Shown here piece after piece: positions 1 to 11,734 of a stretch of DNA of 64,000 nucleotides; within the stretch, counting starts at the first letter, position 1; each line of letters begins with the position of its first letter. A program made the translations under genes and the position numbers. The notes beneath the pieces are model-generated. The model saw only the letters and a program-made list of their open reading frames with translations, ran no database searches and was not told where the DNA came from. The stretch is from assembly GCA_019321725.1 (NCBI GenBank), contig CM033108.1, positions 18,489,799 through 18,553,798 of the forward strand, in the 5' to 3' direction. The DNA is from Paulownia fortunei. Taxonomy: Eukaryota > Streptophyta > Magnoliopsida > Lamiales > Paulowniaceae.

Positions 1-513
1 TGACATCATATAATTTATTTTATTTTATACGACATTCTTAATCATTAAACTTAATTTTGAAGCTTTCGATCGGTATTGATTATCAAATCCCCTAACCTAA
101 ATGGTTAATTCTAATTTGGGATAAGAAGAAAATTAGGTATCAATATGATGAATATTACTAGGTTATACGTTATAAATTTTAGAAGTATTAAAGATGTCAC
201 TAGTAAATTTATATGGTTTAATTTGATCGATCAAGTTATTTTATAAGTATATATTTGTAAATTAACATACTTAGGATATTGGATATAATATAATGTGATT
301 TAAGTGTCATATTACAAGGTCAATATGTGCATATGATTTTAGAAATGCAAACAAGATAATCATTAAAGAATCAGATGTCAATTGATTTAGAGATCGAATG
401 AAAGATTAAGAAATTAGGATATAATTTATTATCAGATCGTAGGAAAATTAAAATAGGTTGTAAATAGATAAATAAATAATAAGAAACACTATATTACAAC
501 TGTATAAGGTGTG
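1..513. other. AT-rich non-coding DNA
   Basis: No reading frame, repeat or RNA gene is recognised here. It is the left flank of the first LTR retrotransposon. Confidence 0.5.
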
Positions 514-2572
514 TGTAACATCATATTTGAACCATCACTTGACACCTTAAGCCTTGCCAGCTCAAGCTTTGCCATCTCAAGCTACCACCTCAACCTTTCT
601 TCATTTATATCCTTGAACCATGCCGAAAAACTATTTTCTGAGCTATTTCACCTCCAAAACCTCCATATTAAATTTTATAAGTTTCTCCCAAGTGATTCCA
701 AGTAAATAAAAAAGTGAAGAAAGCAAACGGAAGTAAGGAGGAGCAAGTACAAACTTAAAATTATGTATAGGTGAGCTTAACTCATGTTTTGATTGCAATT
801 CTTGAATTATTTAACCATATTAAGATGTTATTTATGGTCATATAATTCACAAAAGAAGGATTTTTAGTTGCAAAATCACAATAGAAATCACTAGGAACAG
901 AAACTGTACACTTGCTGATTTTTGTTTTTAAATCTTTATATATTATAATAACTTGATTAAAACCTGTATATTTCACCATATATGTGTTTATATATGAGTT
1001 TAGATGATGTATATAAGTTAGGAGATGTTATAAATGAAAATACGATTTGATATTTAAAGAGATACTCAAAACTGTCATGATAGAACTTTCAATTTTTGTG
1101 TTGTGATAAGTGGGCTAGTTTTACTAAGGTAAATTAGTAATTTTTGACAATTATAAAATATTGTTATATTTCTCTATATGTTATCTAAGTGTAGTAAAAA
1201 TTTGGGAGTGATTGGATATGCTTAAGGATGTCAAAGTTAGCATGCAACTAAATTCGACAACAGGAAAATATGAAAATGTGAATGTGTTCCATTTGATAAC
1301 TTAGCATGTTTCAACCTAAACATGTTGCTATTGAATTCTAACAATTAGTTACATGCTATTAGAGTGATGATACTTTAATTACATGATGTTTACATGTATC
1401 TAAGATGAGAAATTAAGGTATTTGAGGGACTATATTGTGTTCTAATTTGTGAAAGCTTGATTGTTATCTAGATAGCTTAGTGTTTAAGGTCTTAGTATGA
1501 GATTTTGTACTTTCAACTTGCCAAATTGGAAATTGTGCTTGATGTTGGGTAATATTACAAGCTATTTTACATCTAAGGTTGGAGAGAAGTATTAAACAAA
1601 TCTAGACTAATCAACCAACCAAGTAAAAGTTAAGTAAGGATTCATTTGCAATTACAATGCATAGACATAGTGAATGTGTGATTTATATATAATATCATAG
1701 ATTATATATGCATAGCAGAGGGCACACATTACTTTCATTCATGTCCACTGAACATACATACATGGGCATTGGCACGTGCATGCATTATATATAAGCATTG
1801 TGATAAATCTTGTATTCTACGGAATGATTCTAAGAAAGAAAAATATTTTGCTGAGCACTACCAGTGTACCGAAGCATGCTTGAATTTGCAGGTTCGCATT
1901 CATGAATTTGCATGCTTATGAGTATGCATGGATTTGCATGCTCTATTGGATTATGGTGGTGTGCATAGCTCTTTTCCGGTGCATGGCATACTAGCATTGG
2001 TCAGGGGCCTAAGAAAAAAATAATTTTGAGAGAAATGTTTTGATGCATGTAATTACATTGTGGGCATAGTATTTTGAGATGCATGACTTGATATTGTAGA
2101 TTATTCTTTGATATGCATAATCTTTATTTGTTAAGTATTAACTCATATAGTTTATGCATTGTATGTGAGCACAATAATGCTTGAATCATCTTTTGCTGGC
2201 TGGGCAGCTATTGGAGCTCTTGCAGGTGTTTGAATGAGTGTGTACATGGATGATGACCTGTTGGGTTATTTTGTTGACTTGTTATATTCCTAGTCTATTG
2301 TATTATATTTTGAGATTGACACTATATTTCGCTTTAAAAACTTTACTGTAAACAAGTATGTAAATATTGTGGTCGTTGTGAGTGTTGTGTTTTTATATAA
2401 ATATTGATCATTCTATATAAAGAAAATATGTGAGGAAGTATTTTAAATAGGGTGGTACATGTAAAAAAGTAATTTATCTTTTCTTAAAGTGCTACACACA
2501 AAAAAATATCGCACATATACACAAGTCAAATTATACTTTATATATACTTGTTGAGTAGTGGTGGGTGTTACA
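514..2572 (+). repeat. 5' LTR of a chromovirus-type Ty3/gypsy element
   Basis: The stretch opens with TGTAACA and closes with TGTTACA, a perfect 7-bp terminal inverted repeat of the usual TG...CA form. A primer-binding site lies three bases downstream, followed by degenerate gag-pol on the same strand. At about 2.06 kb it is long for an LTR, in the range known for Tekay/Del-type chromoviruses. A TATA-like run at about 1784-1795 is a possible promoter. Many TGCATG-type words cluster at 1870-1960. No second copy was found downstream, so the boundaries rest on the terminal repeat and the PBS. Confidence 0.75.
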
Positions 2573-2575
2573 GAG

Positions 2576-2593
2576 TGGTATCAGCGCCCGATT
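2576..2593 (+). other. Primer-binding site (initiator tRNA-Met type)
   Basis: The sequence starts TGGTATCAGCGCC just after the LTR end. Plant Ty3/gypsy and copia elements primed by initiator tRNA-Met carry TGGTATCAGAGC, so this copy has one clear mismatch (A to C) and further drift 3'. Confidence 0.8.
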
Positions 2594-2742
2594 TGAGGTC
2601 TTATAAACTGTCTATATACATGGACTCAGAACTTGCAGGGCACAACCACGCCAATAAGTTTTACATTATCATATAATGCATTACATATTTCATGAATTAT
2701 ATTGGCCATATGTTGTCAAACTTGTATAAAACAACATTTCAA

Positions 2743-3955
2743 AATGCTGAGAACTCATGGTGAGAGTAGTGATGTTGCCAGACCGTAGAGAGATGAGACA
2801 CCCACATCGGGTAATGATCGAGATAACATGATTAACTAGTTAACATAGTTGATTGAATGAGAGTCCGAACAGATTCAGTAGCTGATTTGGCAAAGGGATG
2901 ATGGTGAGCAATTGTGGGTGGAGGTAAACCAACAGTGGGCGGAGTATATATATATATATAGTGGGAGAACGATTTAGGAGGCTGGATCCCCTGATATTTA
3001 AGGATGCTATTGATCTTACCACTGGATAGGACTGGTTGAGGACCCTAGAAAACATGTTCTACTACAGCAGGGTGCCAGAAGATAAGAGGATAATGGGTGT
3101 CACTTTCATACTTCGTGGTAGTGCAGGCCATTGGTGGGACATGATTAGCAGCGTAGAGGACATTACTATTATGAGCAGGGACATATTCAAGGAGTTATTC
3201 CAAAATAATATTTTACGGCCTTAGTTTGCATGATGAAGACGAACGAGTTTATATAATTGCGACAAGGAGTGATGATTATTGACGAATGTATTTGTAGATT
3301 TGAACAACTATCCAGGTTTGCTACATACATAGCCAGCATTGAAGCACTAAAAGTAGAGAGATTTCTAGAGGGTTTGAGGCCAGAGTTGTACTGGGATGTG
3401 AATATGGTGGGTACTCAAAGGGTGATATTTTCACATGTGGCTAAGAAAGCGCTAGTGGTAGAACAGGCTTAATCAAGAATCGATCGTGTACAAGAGGCTC
3501 AATAGTAGTTTAGACAACAGGGATAGAGATGGATTGTGGGGCAAAAGAGGTCAATCCAAATACAGAGGCTGGCCCAAATGCAGGGGCCGAAATTTAAATT
3601 TCAAGAAAAACAAGGCCAACAACAAGATGGTCAAAGTAAGAAGCCACAAGTCGAATGAGAAAAAGCACCGATGCCAGAAGCTGTATATCAGAAATATGGC
3701 AATCAATATACTGGAGGCTACTTTATAGATACCAGGACGTGCTTTCGATACAGAATGCCAGGACATATTGCTAAATTTTGCCCAAGTAAGCAAAATCACA
3801 CCGGCCAAACAAATGTGCCAACCAAGGTGTTCACCATGACCAGGGTAGATGCAAAGGCAAATTTATTAGTGATGACAGGTAAACTTTATATTCTAGTGTT
3901 CGAACACTTGTGTTATTTTATTCCGGAGCCACGCATTCATTTGTATCACTGAGTA
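2743..3955 (+). pseudogene. Retrotransposon gag (broken)
   Basis: Capsid-type gag of a Ty3/gypsy element, which would form the virus-like particle and bind element RNA. Pieces are readable in more than one frame: 3036-3224 contains the conserved GxAxxWW segment (GSAGHWWDM), and 3257-3472 carries the FxxLSRFA and FLEGLRPEL stretches. A basic linker follows, then a nucleic-acid-binding knuckle at about 3739-3783. The knuckle reads CFRYRMPGHIAKFC, so the second cysteine of CX2CX4HX4C is replaced by tyrosine. Stops and at least two frame changes separate the pieces. The start near 2743 is only approximate. Confidence 0.75.
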
Positions 3956-4300
3956 CATGAAGAGGTTGGGTAGAATATCAGATGTAGCAGAAATCAGTTA
4001 TAGTGTAATAGTCCTCTCTGTAGATGCTAGACAAACCAATTGAATTTTGAGAGCTTATGTTATACTTGTTGAAGGTAGAGAATTATATGTTGATCTAATT
4101 GTGTTGGATATGAATGATTAAGATATCATTTTGGGCATGGATTGGCTGTCAAAGTACGGGGCTACTATCTCTGTAAAGAAAAGACAGTGACATTTCAACT
4201 TTCTAGGAAATAGGCTTTCACATTTGCCAACATTGTGAAGAATTTCAGATTTCCTGTGATTTCAGCAGTGAAGGCACACTGATTACTCGATGTTGGTTGC
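3885..4300 (+). pseudogene. Retroelement aspartic protease region (broken)
   Basis: Between gag and RT, the reading LFYSGATHSFVSL at about 3909-3948 matches the retropepsin active-site block (LFDSGATHSF in intact elements), with the catalytic aspartate replaced by tyrosine. A downstream block near 4104-4170 reads DIILGMDWLSKYGATIS, the flap-distal motif typical of Ty3/gypsy protease, preceded by an in-frame stop. This region would have cut the Gag-Pol polyprotein and cannot do so now. Confidence 0.75.
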
Positions 4301-4309
4301 GAAGGGTAC

Positions 4310-5710
4310 TTGGTGAGTGTCATGAGCATTGAGGAACAACACCCACCAACTCTTAATGAAATACCAGTGGTGCAGGAATATACTGAAGTATTCCTAGATG
4401 ATCTTTTGGGATTACTACTAAATCATGAAATAGAGTTTGTTATTGATATACAACTAGGAACATCTCTAATTTCTAAAACTTCCTACAGAATGGCTCCTTT
4501 GGAATTGAAAGAATTGAAAGTATAATTGCAGGAGTTGTTGGACAAGAGATTCATCAAACCGATCTTTTCACCTTGGGGAGTACCGGTTCCATTTGTACGT
4601 AAGAAAAATGGCACCATGAAATTGTGCATCGATTATCGAGAGTTGAATAGGGTCACAATTAAAAATAAGCATCAATTACCCAAAATCAATGATTTATTTG
4701 ACCAACTTTAGGGTGCCGTAATATTTTCGAAGATTGACTTATGCTTTGGGTACCATTAATTGAAAATAAAGGAATAGAATATCCCCAAGACGGCATTTAG
4801 TACAAGATATGGGTACTATGAATTTTTGGTGATGCCGTTTGTATTGACTAATGCTCCAGCAATATTCATGGATCTGATGAATAGAGTATTTAAGGAGTTT
4901 CTAGATATATTCATTATCGTGTTCATCGATGACATTCTAGTTTACTCTAGAACTAAAGAAGAGCATACCGCACATTTGAGACAAGAACTGAAGGTCTTGA
5001 AAGTGAAGCAGTTATACGTCAAATTTAAGAAATGCGAGTTATGGTTGGATCGCGTGGTATTCTTGGAATATGTTATATCAGGAGTGGGAATATTAGTAGA
5101 TCCAAGTAAAGTTAAAGCTATCAACAACTAGACACAGCCTACTAATCCTTCGAAGGAGCACAGTTTTTTGGGTTTAGCTAGATATTACCGGAGATTCATG
5201 GAGGGATTCTCCAAGATTGCTATGCCATTAACGCAATTAACCAGAAAAGGGGTGACATTTAGATGGATGGATATGTGTGAGCAAAGTTTTCAAGAACTGA
5301 AAAAGAGGTTGACTTCAGCACCAATTCTCTTAATTCCATCAGGTATTTGAGGATTTGTAATTTATAGTGATGCTATATGTACTGATGTAGAATGGTAAAA
5401 TAATTACGTATGCATCCAGGCAACTTAAAGAGTATGAAAAGAATTACCCCATGCACGACTTAGAACTTGTTACTACAGTATTTGCACTTAAAATATGGAG
5501 GCACTATCTATATAGTGAATAGTGCAAAATCTATACGGATCACAAGAGTCTCAAATACTTCTTCACGCAGAAAGAGTTAAATATGCAGCAACTGAGATGG
5601 TTGGAACTAGTAAAAGATTATGATTGTGTGATCAATTATCACCCTGGTAAATCCAACATTGTAGCTGATGCGTTGAGCCAAAAATCCACACAAAGTACAA
5701 TAGCTATGGC
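4310..5710 (+). pseudogene. Reverse transcriptase and RNase H (broken)
   Basis: One reading frame runs from about 4310 to 5350, interrupted only by in-frame stops. It contains [12 protein letters not shown] (4622-4655), SKIDLCFGYH with the first catalytic aspartate (4729-4758), and the catalytic centre [10 protein letters not shown] (4922-4951) with both aspartates intact. The thumb block RYYRRFMEGFSKIA follows at about 5189. RNase H is recognisable at about 5400-5700 through [14 protein letters not shown], the YTDHKSL block and the closing [10 protein letters not shown]. The enzyme would copy element RNA into DNA. At least five stops make it non-functional. Confidence 0.85.
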
Positions 5711-5849
5711 TTTAATGCAGAAATTGAAACTAAATTAGTTCTAGAAAATGAATATAGAGATTTTACAGACAGGAGTAATAGAGGCAAAGTTGGTAGCCCT
5801 GATGCTTCAGTCTACGCTAATTGATAAGATCAAATAGGAGTAACGAGAT

Positions 5850-7118
5850 GACGAATATCTTGTCAAGATGAGAAAAGATGTTGGTGCAAGGAAGTCTCCT
5901 AAATTTGAGATGACTCAAAATGATATTTTATGATTTAGAGGGCATTTTATGTGCCAAATATTTTATAACATTTGGGAAGATATTTTAAAAGATGTATATT
6001 CAACCATTTATTCAGTACATCCAGGGGTTATCAAGATGTATAGAGACTTGAAAATACATTATTTGTGGCCAGGTGTGAAAAAGGACATCACCCAGCATGT
6101 GGAGCATGTCTAACATGTCAGTAGATAAAGGTCGAACATCAAAGACCCACAGGGACTTTACAACCTCTATCTATTCCAGGATGGAAATGGGAAATGATCA
6201 ACATGGATTTCATAACTAGTTTGCCAAAGACAACTAAAGGTCATGATGCTATTTGGGTTATCGTTGACAGATTGACCAAGTCTGCTCATTTCATTCCCAT
6301 ATGTTCTATATATTCTATGGATCGCTATGCCCAATTATACGTTTAGGAGATTGTCACACTTCATGGTGTGCTATTATCTATAGTTTTTGATAGAGATTCG
6401 AAATTTTTATCTGCTTTTTGGAGGATTTTACACAAAGCTTTAGTAACACAGTTATCATTCAGTACAACATATCATCCTCAAACGGATGGGCAATCTGAAC
6501 GAATAATACAGACATTGGAGGATATGCTCAGAGCCTGTATATTAGACTTCCAAGGTCAGTAGAGTAAATTCCTACCTTTGGTGGAGTTTTCGTACAACAA
6601 TAGTTATCAGACTAGCATTGGAATGGCTCCCTATGAAGTATTGTGTGGAAAAAAGTGTAGATCTCCGATACACTTGGATGAAGTTGGTGAGAAGAAATTT
6701 TTGGGCCCAGATATGATTCGAGAGATGACAAAAATCGTGTTACAGATTTGACAAAGAATGCAAACTGCTCAAAATCGATAGAAAAGTTATGCGGATCAAC
6801 GAAGAAGAATGCTGGAGTTTGCAGTAGGAGATCGGGTATTTATGAAAGTAGCACCAATGAAGGGCAACATGCGATTTGGGAAGAAAAGAAAATTGAGTCC
6901 TAGATACATGCCCATTCTCTATGATTGAAATAATCAGTGGTGTTGCTTATAGACTGGATCTGCCAACATCTGTGTCCCAAATACATAATATATTTCATGT
7001 GTCTATGTTAAGGAAATATATTCCTAATCCCTCTCACATTCTGAAGAATGAACCAGTAGAATTAAAGGTAGATTTAAGCTACGAAGAAAATTCCGACCAT
7101 GTGAAAATTCCTAATTGA
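5850..7118 (+). pseudogene. Integrase (broken)
   Basis: Retroviral-type integrase of the Ty3/gypsy element. The HHCC remnant ends near 6120 (CLTCQ). The DDE core is readable with the first Asp in MDFITSLPK (about 6202), the second in FDRDSKFLSAF (about 6388) and the glutamate in TDGQSERIIQTLE (about 6484). The C-terminal part includes a GDRVFMKV block at about 6831 and the family-typical VSMLRKYIPNPSH at about 6997. Several stops and a frame change near 6920 break it. The end at 7118 falls in a 31-bp tandem duplication. Confidence 0.85.
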
Positions 7119-7165
7119 AAATTCCGACCATGTGAAAATTCCTAATTGAAAATTCCGACCATGTT
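7086..7165 (+). repeat. 31-bp tandem duplication, 2.6 copies
   Basis: The unit beginning GAAAATTCCGACCATGTG is present at 7086, 7117 and (partial) 7148, with almost no divergence. It sits exactly at the end of the integrase reading frame, where the element stops being recognisable. Confidence 0.9.
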
Positions 7166-8699
7166 AAAGTGTTTGATTTTTAATATTCACATATTTTTTT
7201 TGTGAATAAGTGGAGAGTTCAAGAAAACAAGCTTTCTGAGCTTTAATCGATCATTTGAATTGGTTTAATTGCAATTTGAAATACTTAATTATATCTACCT
7301 TGCATGTGCAGAAATAAATTGAGTAAACCTATGTAGTTATCTATTTCTACTAAAATATTTCACTTTGTAGCTAGTGATATGAGTATAATTATAAATTCTT
7401 CTTTGGATCTTCTGTTATTATGCATGTCATGTTGCTAAAAAAAATAAAAAATGAAAAAAAAAATACCATTTCATTTTTAGGTTGACTAATGAAATTTTGA
7501 GGTATATTTTGGTAAGATAAACTAGATATTTCAAATTTTGTGACTGTCTATCTTATGTTCAATTTTAGTTTGAATATTTGTCTTAAATCATTTAAGCTAT
7601 TTTCCTAAGTGTTTTAAATATTTTTCAACTCCACGAGTAAACACCTTACCAACTTATATGGCAAACACTTACCTGTGAGGATATGGAGTTGAGATTTTTT
7701 TATGATTGATTTTGAAGTTATATGTATCTTGGTATATGAAATAAAAGGTTTGCTTGTACATACACAATAACTTTTGAAAATTCTAAAAAAAAAAATCTTG
7801 ATAGCATCGGTGATCTCTAAACAAATGATTGTTTGTGATTGTTAGAATATAATATAATTTTTTTAAAATTCTAATCATCATGCCATATTCCTTATTATTT
7901 GTAGTGCATTTTATTACGTTATAATTACTAGAGACTAGTAATAAGTTGGTGAGGGGGTACGATGAACATTTAAAAGTATATAATTAATTAGAATTTATAT
8001 AATTATTTTTATTTTGAAATTATCATTAGAACTCCCAATTAAACCATTTTTGTGTTTTACAAATAAAATGGGAAAGCAACATAAAAAAATTAGATTAAAT
8101 TCTTTTGTGCAGGTTTTAAAGAATCGGCGTAACTTTTGATTCCAAAATAGTTTTGGGCTAATTCTTGAAGCTATAGATTGATAGGTCATTTATCTATAAG
8201 TTCATGTAAACTTTAGATCTCATACTAAACTTGTAAGGATCAAATAAGTTAGATTACAAGCAGTTGTACAAAATGAATCACTGAAAATTCATATCAGAGT
8301 TAAGCCTAGTCCTGACCTAGTTTACGAATTGAGTTATATCTTTTAAACCAAAAATTTTTTTTGGACTAAAATTTGGATATTTTATGAAGAAGAGGTAGAT
8401 AAAAATATTTGTTGAGACAATATGATGAGAAAATATGTTAAAATAGTCAACAAATGTGTTGCAATGCATTGCTGATATTAAAAGATGGCTCTTAAATATG
8501 ATTCGGTAATTTGACCATGCCTCCCTCACCAGACAACCAAATTTGACAAACAATATATGTAAATATATTGCAAACAAAAATATACAACTTTTATTCTTTA
8601 TATATCATCAAGATCTGGCTGTATTCAGCTTTAAAATTCAATTTAATTAGGTAGTTGAAAATTTAGAGAATTTAGTGTAACATACCAACTTTTGACAAC
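7166..8699. other. AT-rich non-coding DNA
   Basis: No gene seen. Poly-A runs (7437-7466) and a purine-rich line near 7950 resemble the non-coding parts of Athila-like elements, but no alignable boundary was found. Confidence 0.4.
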
Positions 8700-9630
8700 T
8701 AGTATACCATTTGATTGTTTAACCCCTCTCTTATATATTTATCCTCTATCACACCTCAAGCACTATAAATAGGCCATGTATTAAGTTTGTAAGAATGCGG
8801 TGTGGGGGTAGAGGATTTCCTTAGGCTAAGTTTTCTAGTAGTAAAGGTTCTAGAAGTAATGCAAGTTTTCTAGTAGTAAGGGTTCTAGAAGTAATGCAAG
8901 TTTTCTAGTAGTAATAGAAATATGTTCTCTAGTTTCTCTTCTATTTTTAGTCTTTCCTACTTTTATCTTGTCTTTATAAATTTTATTTTGTTGAGAAAAA
9001 AGGGTGAACCTCTTGATAGAAGAAGAGAAATGGTTATAAAGATAGAAAATGTTTAAGTGTGTTGTATTATTATTTTAGTTTTTAATCTAAACCCTACTTG
9101 TTTTGTGGTGATTCTTGATTTATGTATCACTAATGGCACAACAAATACTTAGGTTCATTTAGCCATACGTTTAGTTTTACTACACCAACCGCTAACATGA
9201 AACATTGATTTGTTATAAACAAAAGTGTGCATAAATACTTGATTCCATGAACAAGCATCGACGTTAATAGATAATTTATAAATAGTAAGAGAATATCATA
9301 ATTACCTTATTACATTAGTTATTTGATAACATCTTCCCATTGGAACTTTTATTATGTATGGATTCCAATAGTGACAATTAGAAGAGGTACAAAGAATAAA
9401 TAATCAATCTTCTATCCAAAACTCAAGAGCGAATCCCTAATCATTGGTACTTTTATTACTTTATTTTTTCTTGGCTTTAGCATACATTATTTTTTATATT
9501 CTAAACCACATAAAACTCATCTTTTTTTTTAGAATTATAATCCTAAAATCTTCAAATAGACCTCAAACTCACAAGAAATTTATTACTTGACATAATCTGT
9601 ACTTGGATTTGCAACCTTAAAGTTGTAGCA
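8700..9630 (+). repeat. Athila family-A LTR fragment (plus orientation)
   Basis: This is a diverged reverse-complement match to the 5' LTR of the large element at 33.5-44.7 kb. Shared features are a TATA box (CTATAAATAGG at about 8763), the TTAGGCTAAG/TTTTCTAGTAGTAA block (matching 43830-43865), the block around 9093-9250 (matching 41400-41560), and the LTR terminus ending TTGTAGCA at 9630. The 5' (U3) part of the LTR is missing or unrecognisable, so this is a truncated or solo LTR. Its 3' end abuts Tat-lineage pol directly. Confidence 0.75.
8829..8917 (+). repeat. 35-bp tandem repeat in LTR fragment
   Basis: Units start at 8829, 8864 and 8899 with the word AGTTTTCTAGTAGTAA, followed by GGTTCTAGAAGTAATGCA in the first two. 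Family A's other LTR (43800-43865) has the same words with fewer repeats, so the array expanded in this copy. Confidence 0.85.
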
Positions 9631-9639
9631 AGATCATAG

Positions 9640-10444
9640 TGTTGACTAACCAGCCTTTGAAGCAGATCTTGGGATGACCAAAGATTTTAGGTAGACTAGT
9701 GAAGTAATCAGTTGAGCTTAGGGAGTTTGATATTAAGTACCAGAGTAGAATTGCGGTGAAGGCCCAGGTCTTGGCAAACTTCATTAATGAAGCCATAGTG
9801 ATAGAACGTGCTCCTCAGGAAGAAGAAATATGGCTACTTCATGTGGATGGGTCGGCCACTTCAAAAGAAGATGGTGTGGAAATTTTGTTGCAAAGCCCCG
9901 ACACTTTCGAGGTTGAGGTTGCCTTGAAGCTTGAGTTTGAGATCACCAATAATAAAGCGGAATATGAAGCCTTAATAATAGGATTGAAAATGGCCCAAAA
10001 CTATTTTGTGAAGTGCGTAATTGCTTATATTGACTCCCAATTAGTTGCAATGCAAGTCGAGGGATCCTATGAAGCGAAGGACAAATCTATGATAGAATAC
10101 TTGGGAAAGGTAAAAAACTTAATAGAGCACTTTGAATATTCCAACTGCAATAGATCCCACACATAGAGAACAAACGAGCAGATGCTTTGGCAAGGTTTGC
10201 AAGCACAATATCAGGTATTAATTCAAGAAAAGTGATTGTTCTAGTGGCCAAGCAATCTGGGATCCAATCTAAAAAGGGCCTAGTCGAACTTAATCCTAAT
10301 GAGGGCTTAGTTCTTCAAATAGCGAACCTTTTGCACTGGATGGAAAGGCTGAATGAGTACTTGAGATCGGGAGCCCTACCAATGGATCCTGTTAAAGCAA
10401 GGTCGCATGCTAGCAAGGGCACCAAAGTTCCAATTGATAGATGA
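9640..10444 (+). pseudogene. Retroelement RNase H, Tat type (broken)
   Basis: The open stretch 9756-10166 contains WLLHVDGSATSKEDG, EFEITNNKAEYEALIIG and YIDSQLVAMQV, which carry the D, E and D residues of the RNase H active site. The first line (9640-9755) is the RT-RNase H connection (LTNQPLKQ, VELREFDIKYQ) with two stops. After a frame change near 10166 it continues as KRADALARFAS and a linker to 10444. It would have removed RNA from the RNA:DNA hybrid during reverse transcription. The RT palm itself is absent. Confidence 0.85.
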
Positions 10445-10449
10445 TGAGA

Positions 10450-11560
10450 TCTATAAGACATCATTTGGAGGGCCACTAATAAAGTACCTTAGTATAGATA
10501 GAGCACTCTATGTGATGAGAGAAATCCATGAAGAGAGGTGTGGAAATTATTTTGGAGGTACTTATTGACTAAGAAAATTCTACACCAAGGTTATTTTTGG
10601 CCAATACTGGCCAAAGATGCTCTAGACTTCGCCAAGAGGTGTGAGAAGTGCCAATTTTATGCGAACTTCACTCATCAACCTGCAAACATATTAGAAACAG
10701 TATTGATCTTAGATTCTTTTCACTAATTAGGAATAGACATTTTAGGGCCAATTCCACCAGCTAGAGCTAAAAAAAATCATTATTGTAGTTGTGGAATACT
10801 TTTCAAAGTGGATAGAGGCAGAAACAGTGGCTAAGATAATAGAAAGTGAGGTCATGAGCTTTTTATAGAAAAATATTGTGTGTAGGTTTAAGCCCCGAGA
10901 CTTCTAATATCTGATAATGGGACTCAGTTTTAAGGTAAGAAGATCTAGACATGGTGTGAAGAAATGAAATTCAATATAATTTCACTGTCATAAGGAACCC
11001 ACAAGTAAATAGATAGATAGAGGTCGTGAATAGGATCATATTGCAACATCTAAAAATAAGTCTAAAAGCAATGAAGTCTTATTAGGTGGAAGAACTGTCG
11101 AGGGTCTTGTGGGCATATCGCACGACCTTAAGAACTGTTATAGATGAGAATTTTTTTAGCTTGGTATATAATTTAGAAGCAGTGATCCTAGTAGAGATCG
11201 GGGAGACCACATATAAAATTTCACATTATGACCCCAAGGTGAACTGCCTGGCATGAGAACTCAATTTGGAACTTATAGATGACAAGAGAGATCGAGCTTA
11301 CTTTCAGATCCAAGCAGCTAAAATTCGGATGCAGAATATATATAACAAGAAGGTTAGGGGTGAAAATTTTCAGCTTAGTGATCTAGTGTTGAAAAAAGTG
11401 GAAGTTTCAAAGCATGTGGAGAAGCTAGATCCAAACTAGTAAGGTCCCTTCAAAGTGAAAAAAATCTTGAAGTGAGAAATCTACAAGTTGTAGGATATGC
11501 AAGAAAATGAACTCCCACGACCTTGGAACATCCATAACTTGAGAAAGTTTTATACGTAAG
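10450..11560 (+). pseudogene. Integrase, Tat type (broken)
   Basis: The zinc-binding N-terminus is clear at 10538-10726 (ILHQGYFWPILAKDALDFAK, then RCEKCQFYA). The core first aspartate lies in GIDILGPIPPA (about 10731) and the second in LLISDNGTQF (about 10900). Downstream the match continues in shifting frames, with many stops, to about 11560, ending in the GDLVLKKVE-like block at about 11376 and the WNIHNLRKFY-like close at about 11525. Confidence 0.8.
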
Positions 11561-11734
11561 CTTGATAATGTTGTACATGGCTATCTGTCATGTCGTTTAT
11601 GTTTTGTGTATATATTGATCCTATATTAAATGAAAGAATTATCTATTTCTATATACTCTTTTCTTAGTTCACACGACCTTATAAATAATGCAAGTGACCT
11701 CATGAAGAGGCAAAATGGCCTAAGAAAAGCCTCA

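Larger units (their letters stand above)
514..7165 (+). mobile_element. Degenerate Ty3/gypsy chromovirus, 3' truncated
   Basis: The order is LTR, PBS, gag with CCHC knuckle, protease, reverse transcriptase, RNase H, integrase. This order (integrase last) defines Ty3/gypsy. The protein flavour resembles Tekay/Del-like chromoviruses, but no chromodomain was recognised. The copy is inactive, with several frame changes in gag and many in-frame stops in pol. Beyond the end of the integrase-like region the sequence breaks into a 31-bp tandem duplication and no 3' LTR was found. Without a second LTR, neither insertion age nor target duplication can be read. Confidence 0.85.

Noticed and set aside
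2946..2961. TATATA run as a promoter
   Set aside because: It is a simple repeat inside retroelement gag with no gene start following.
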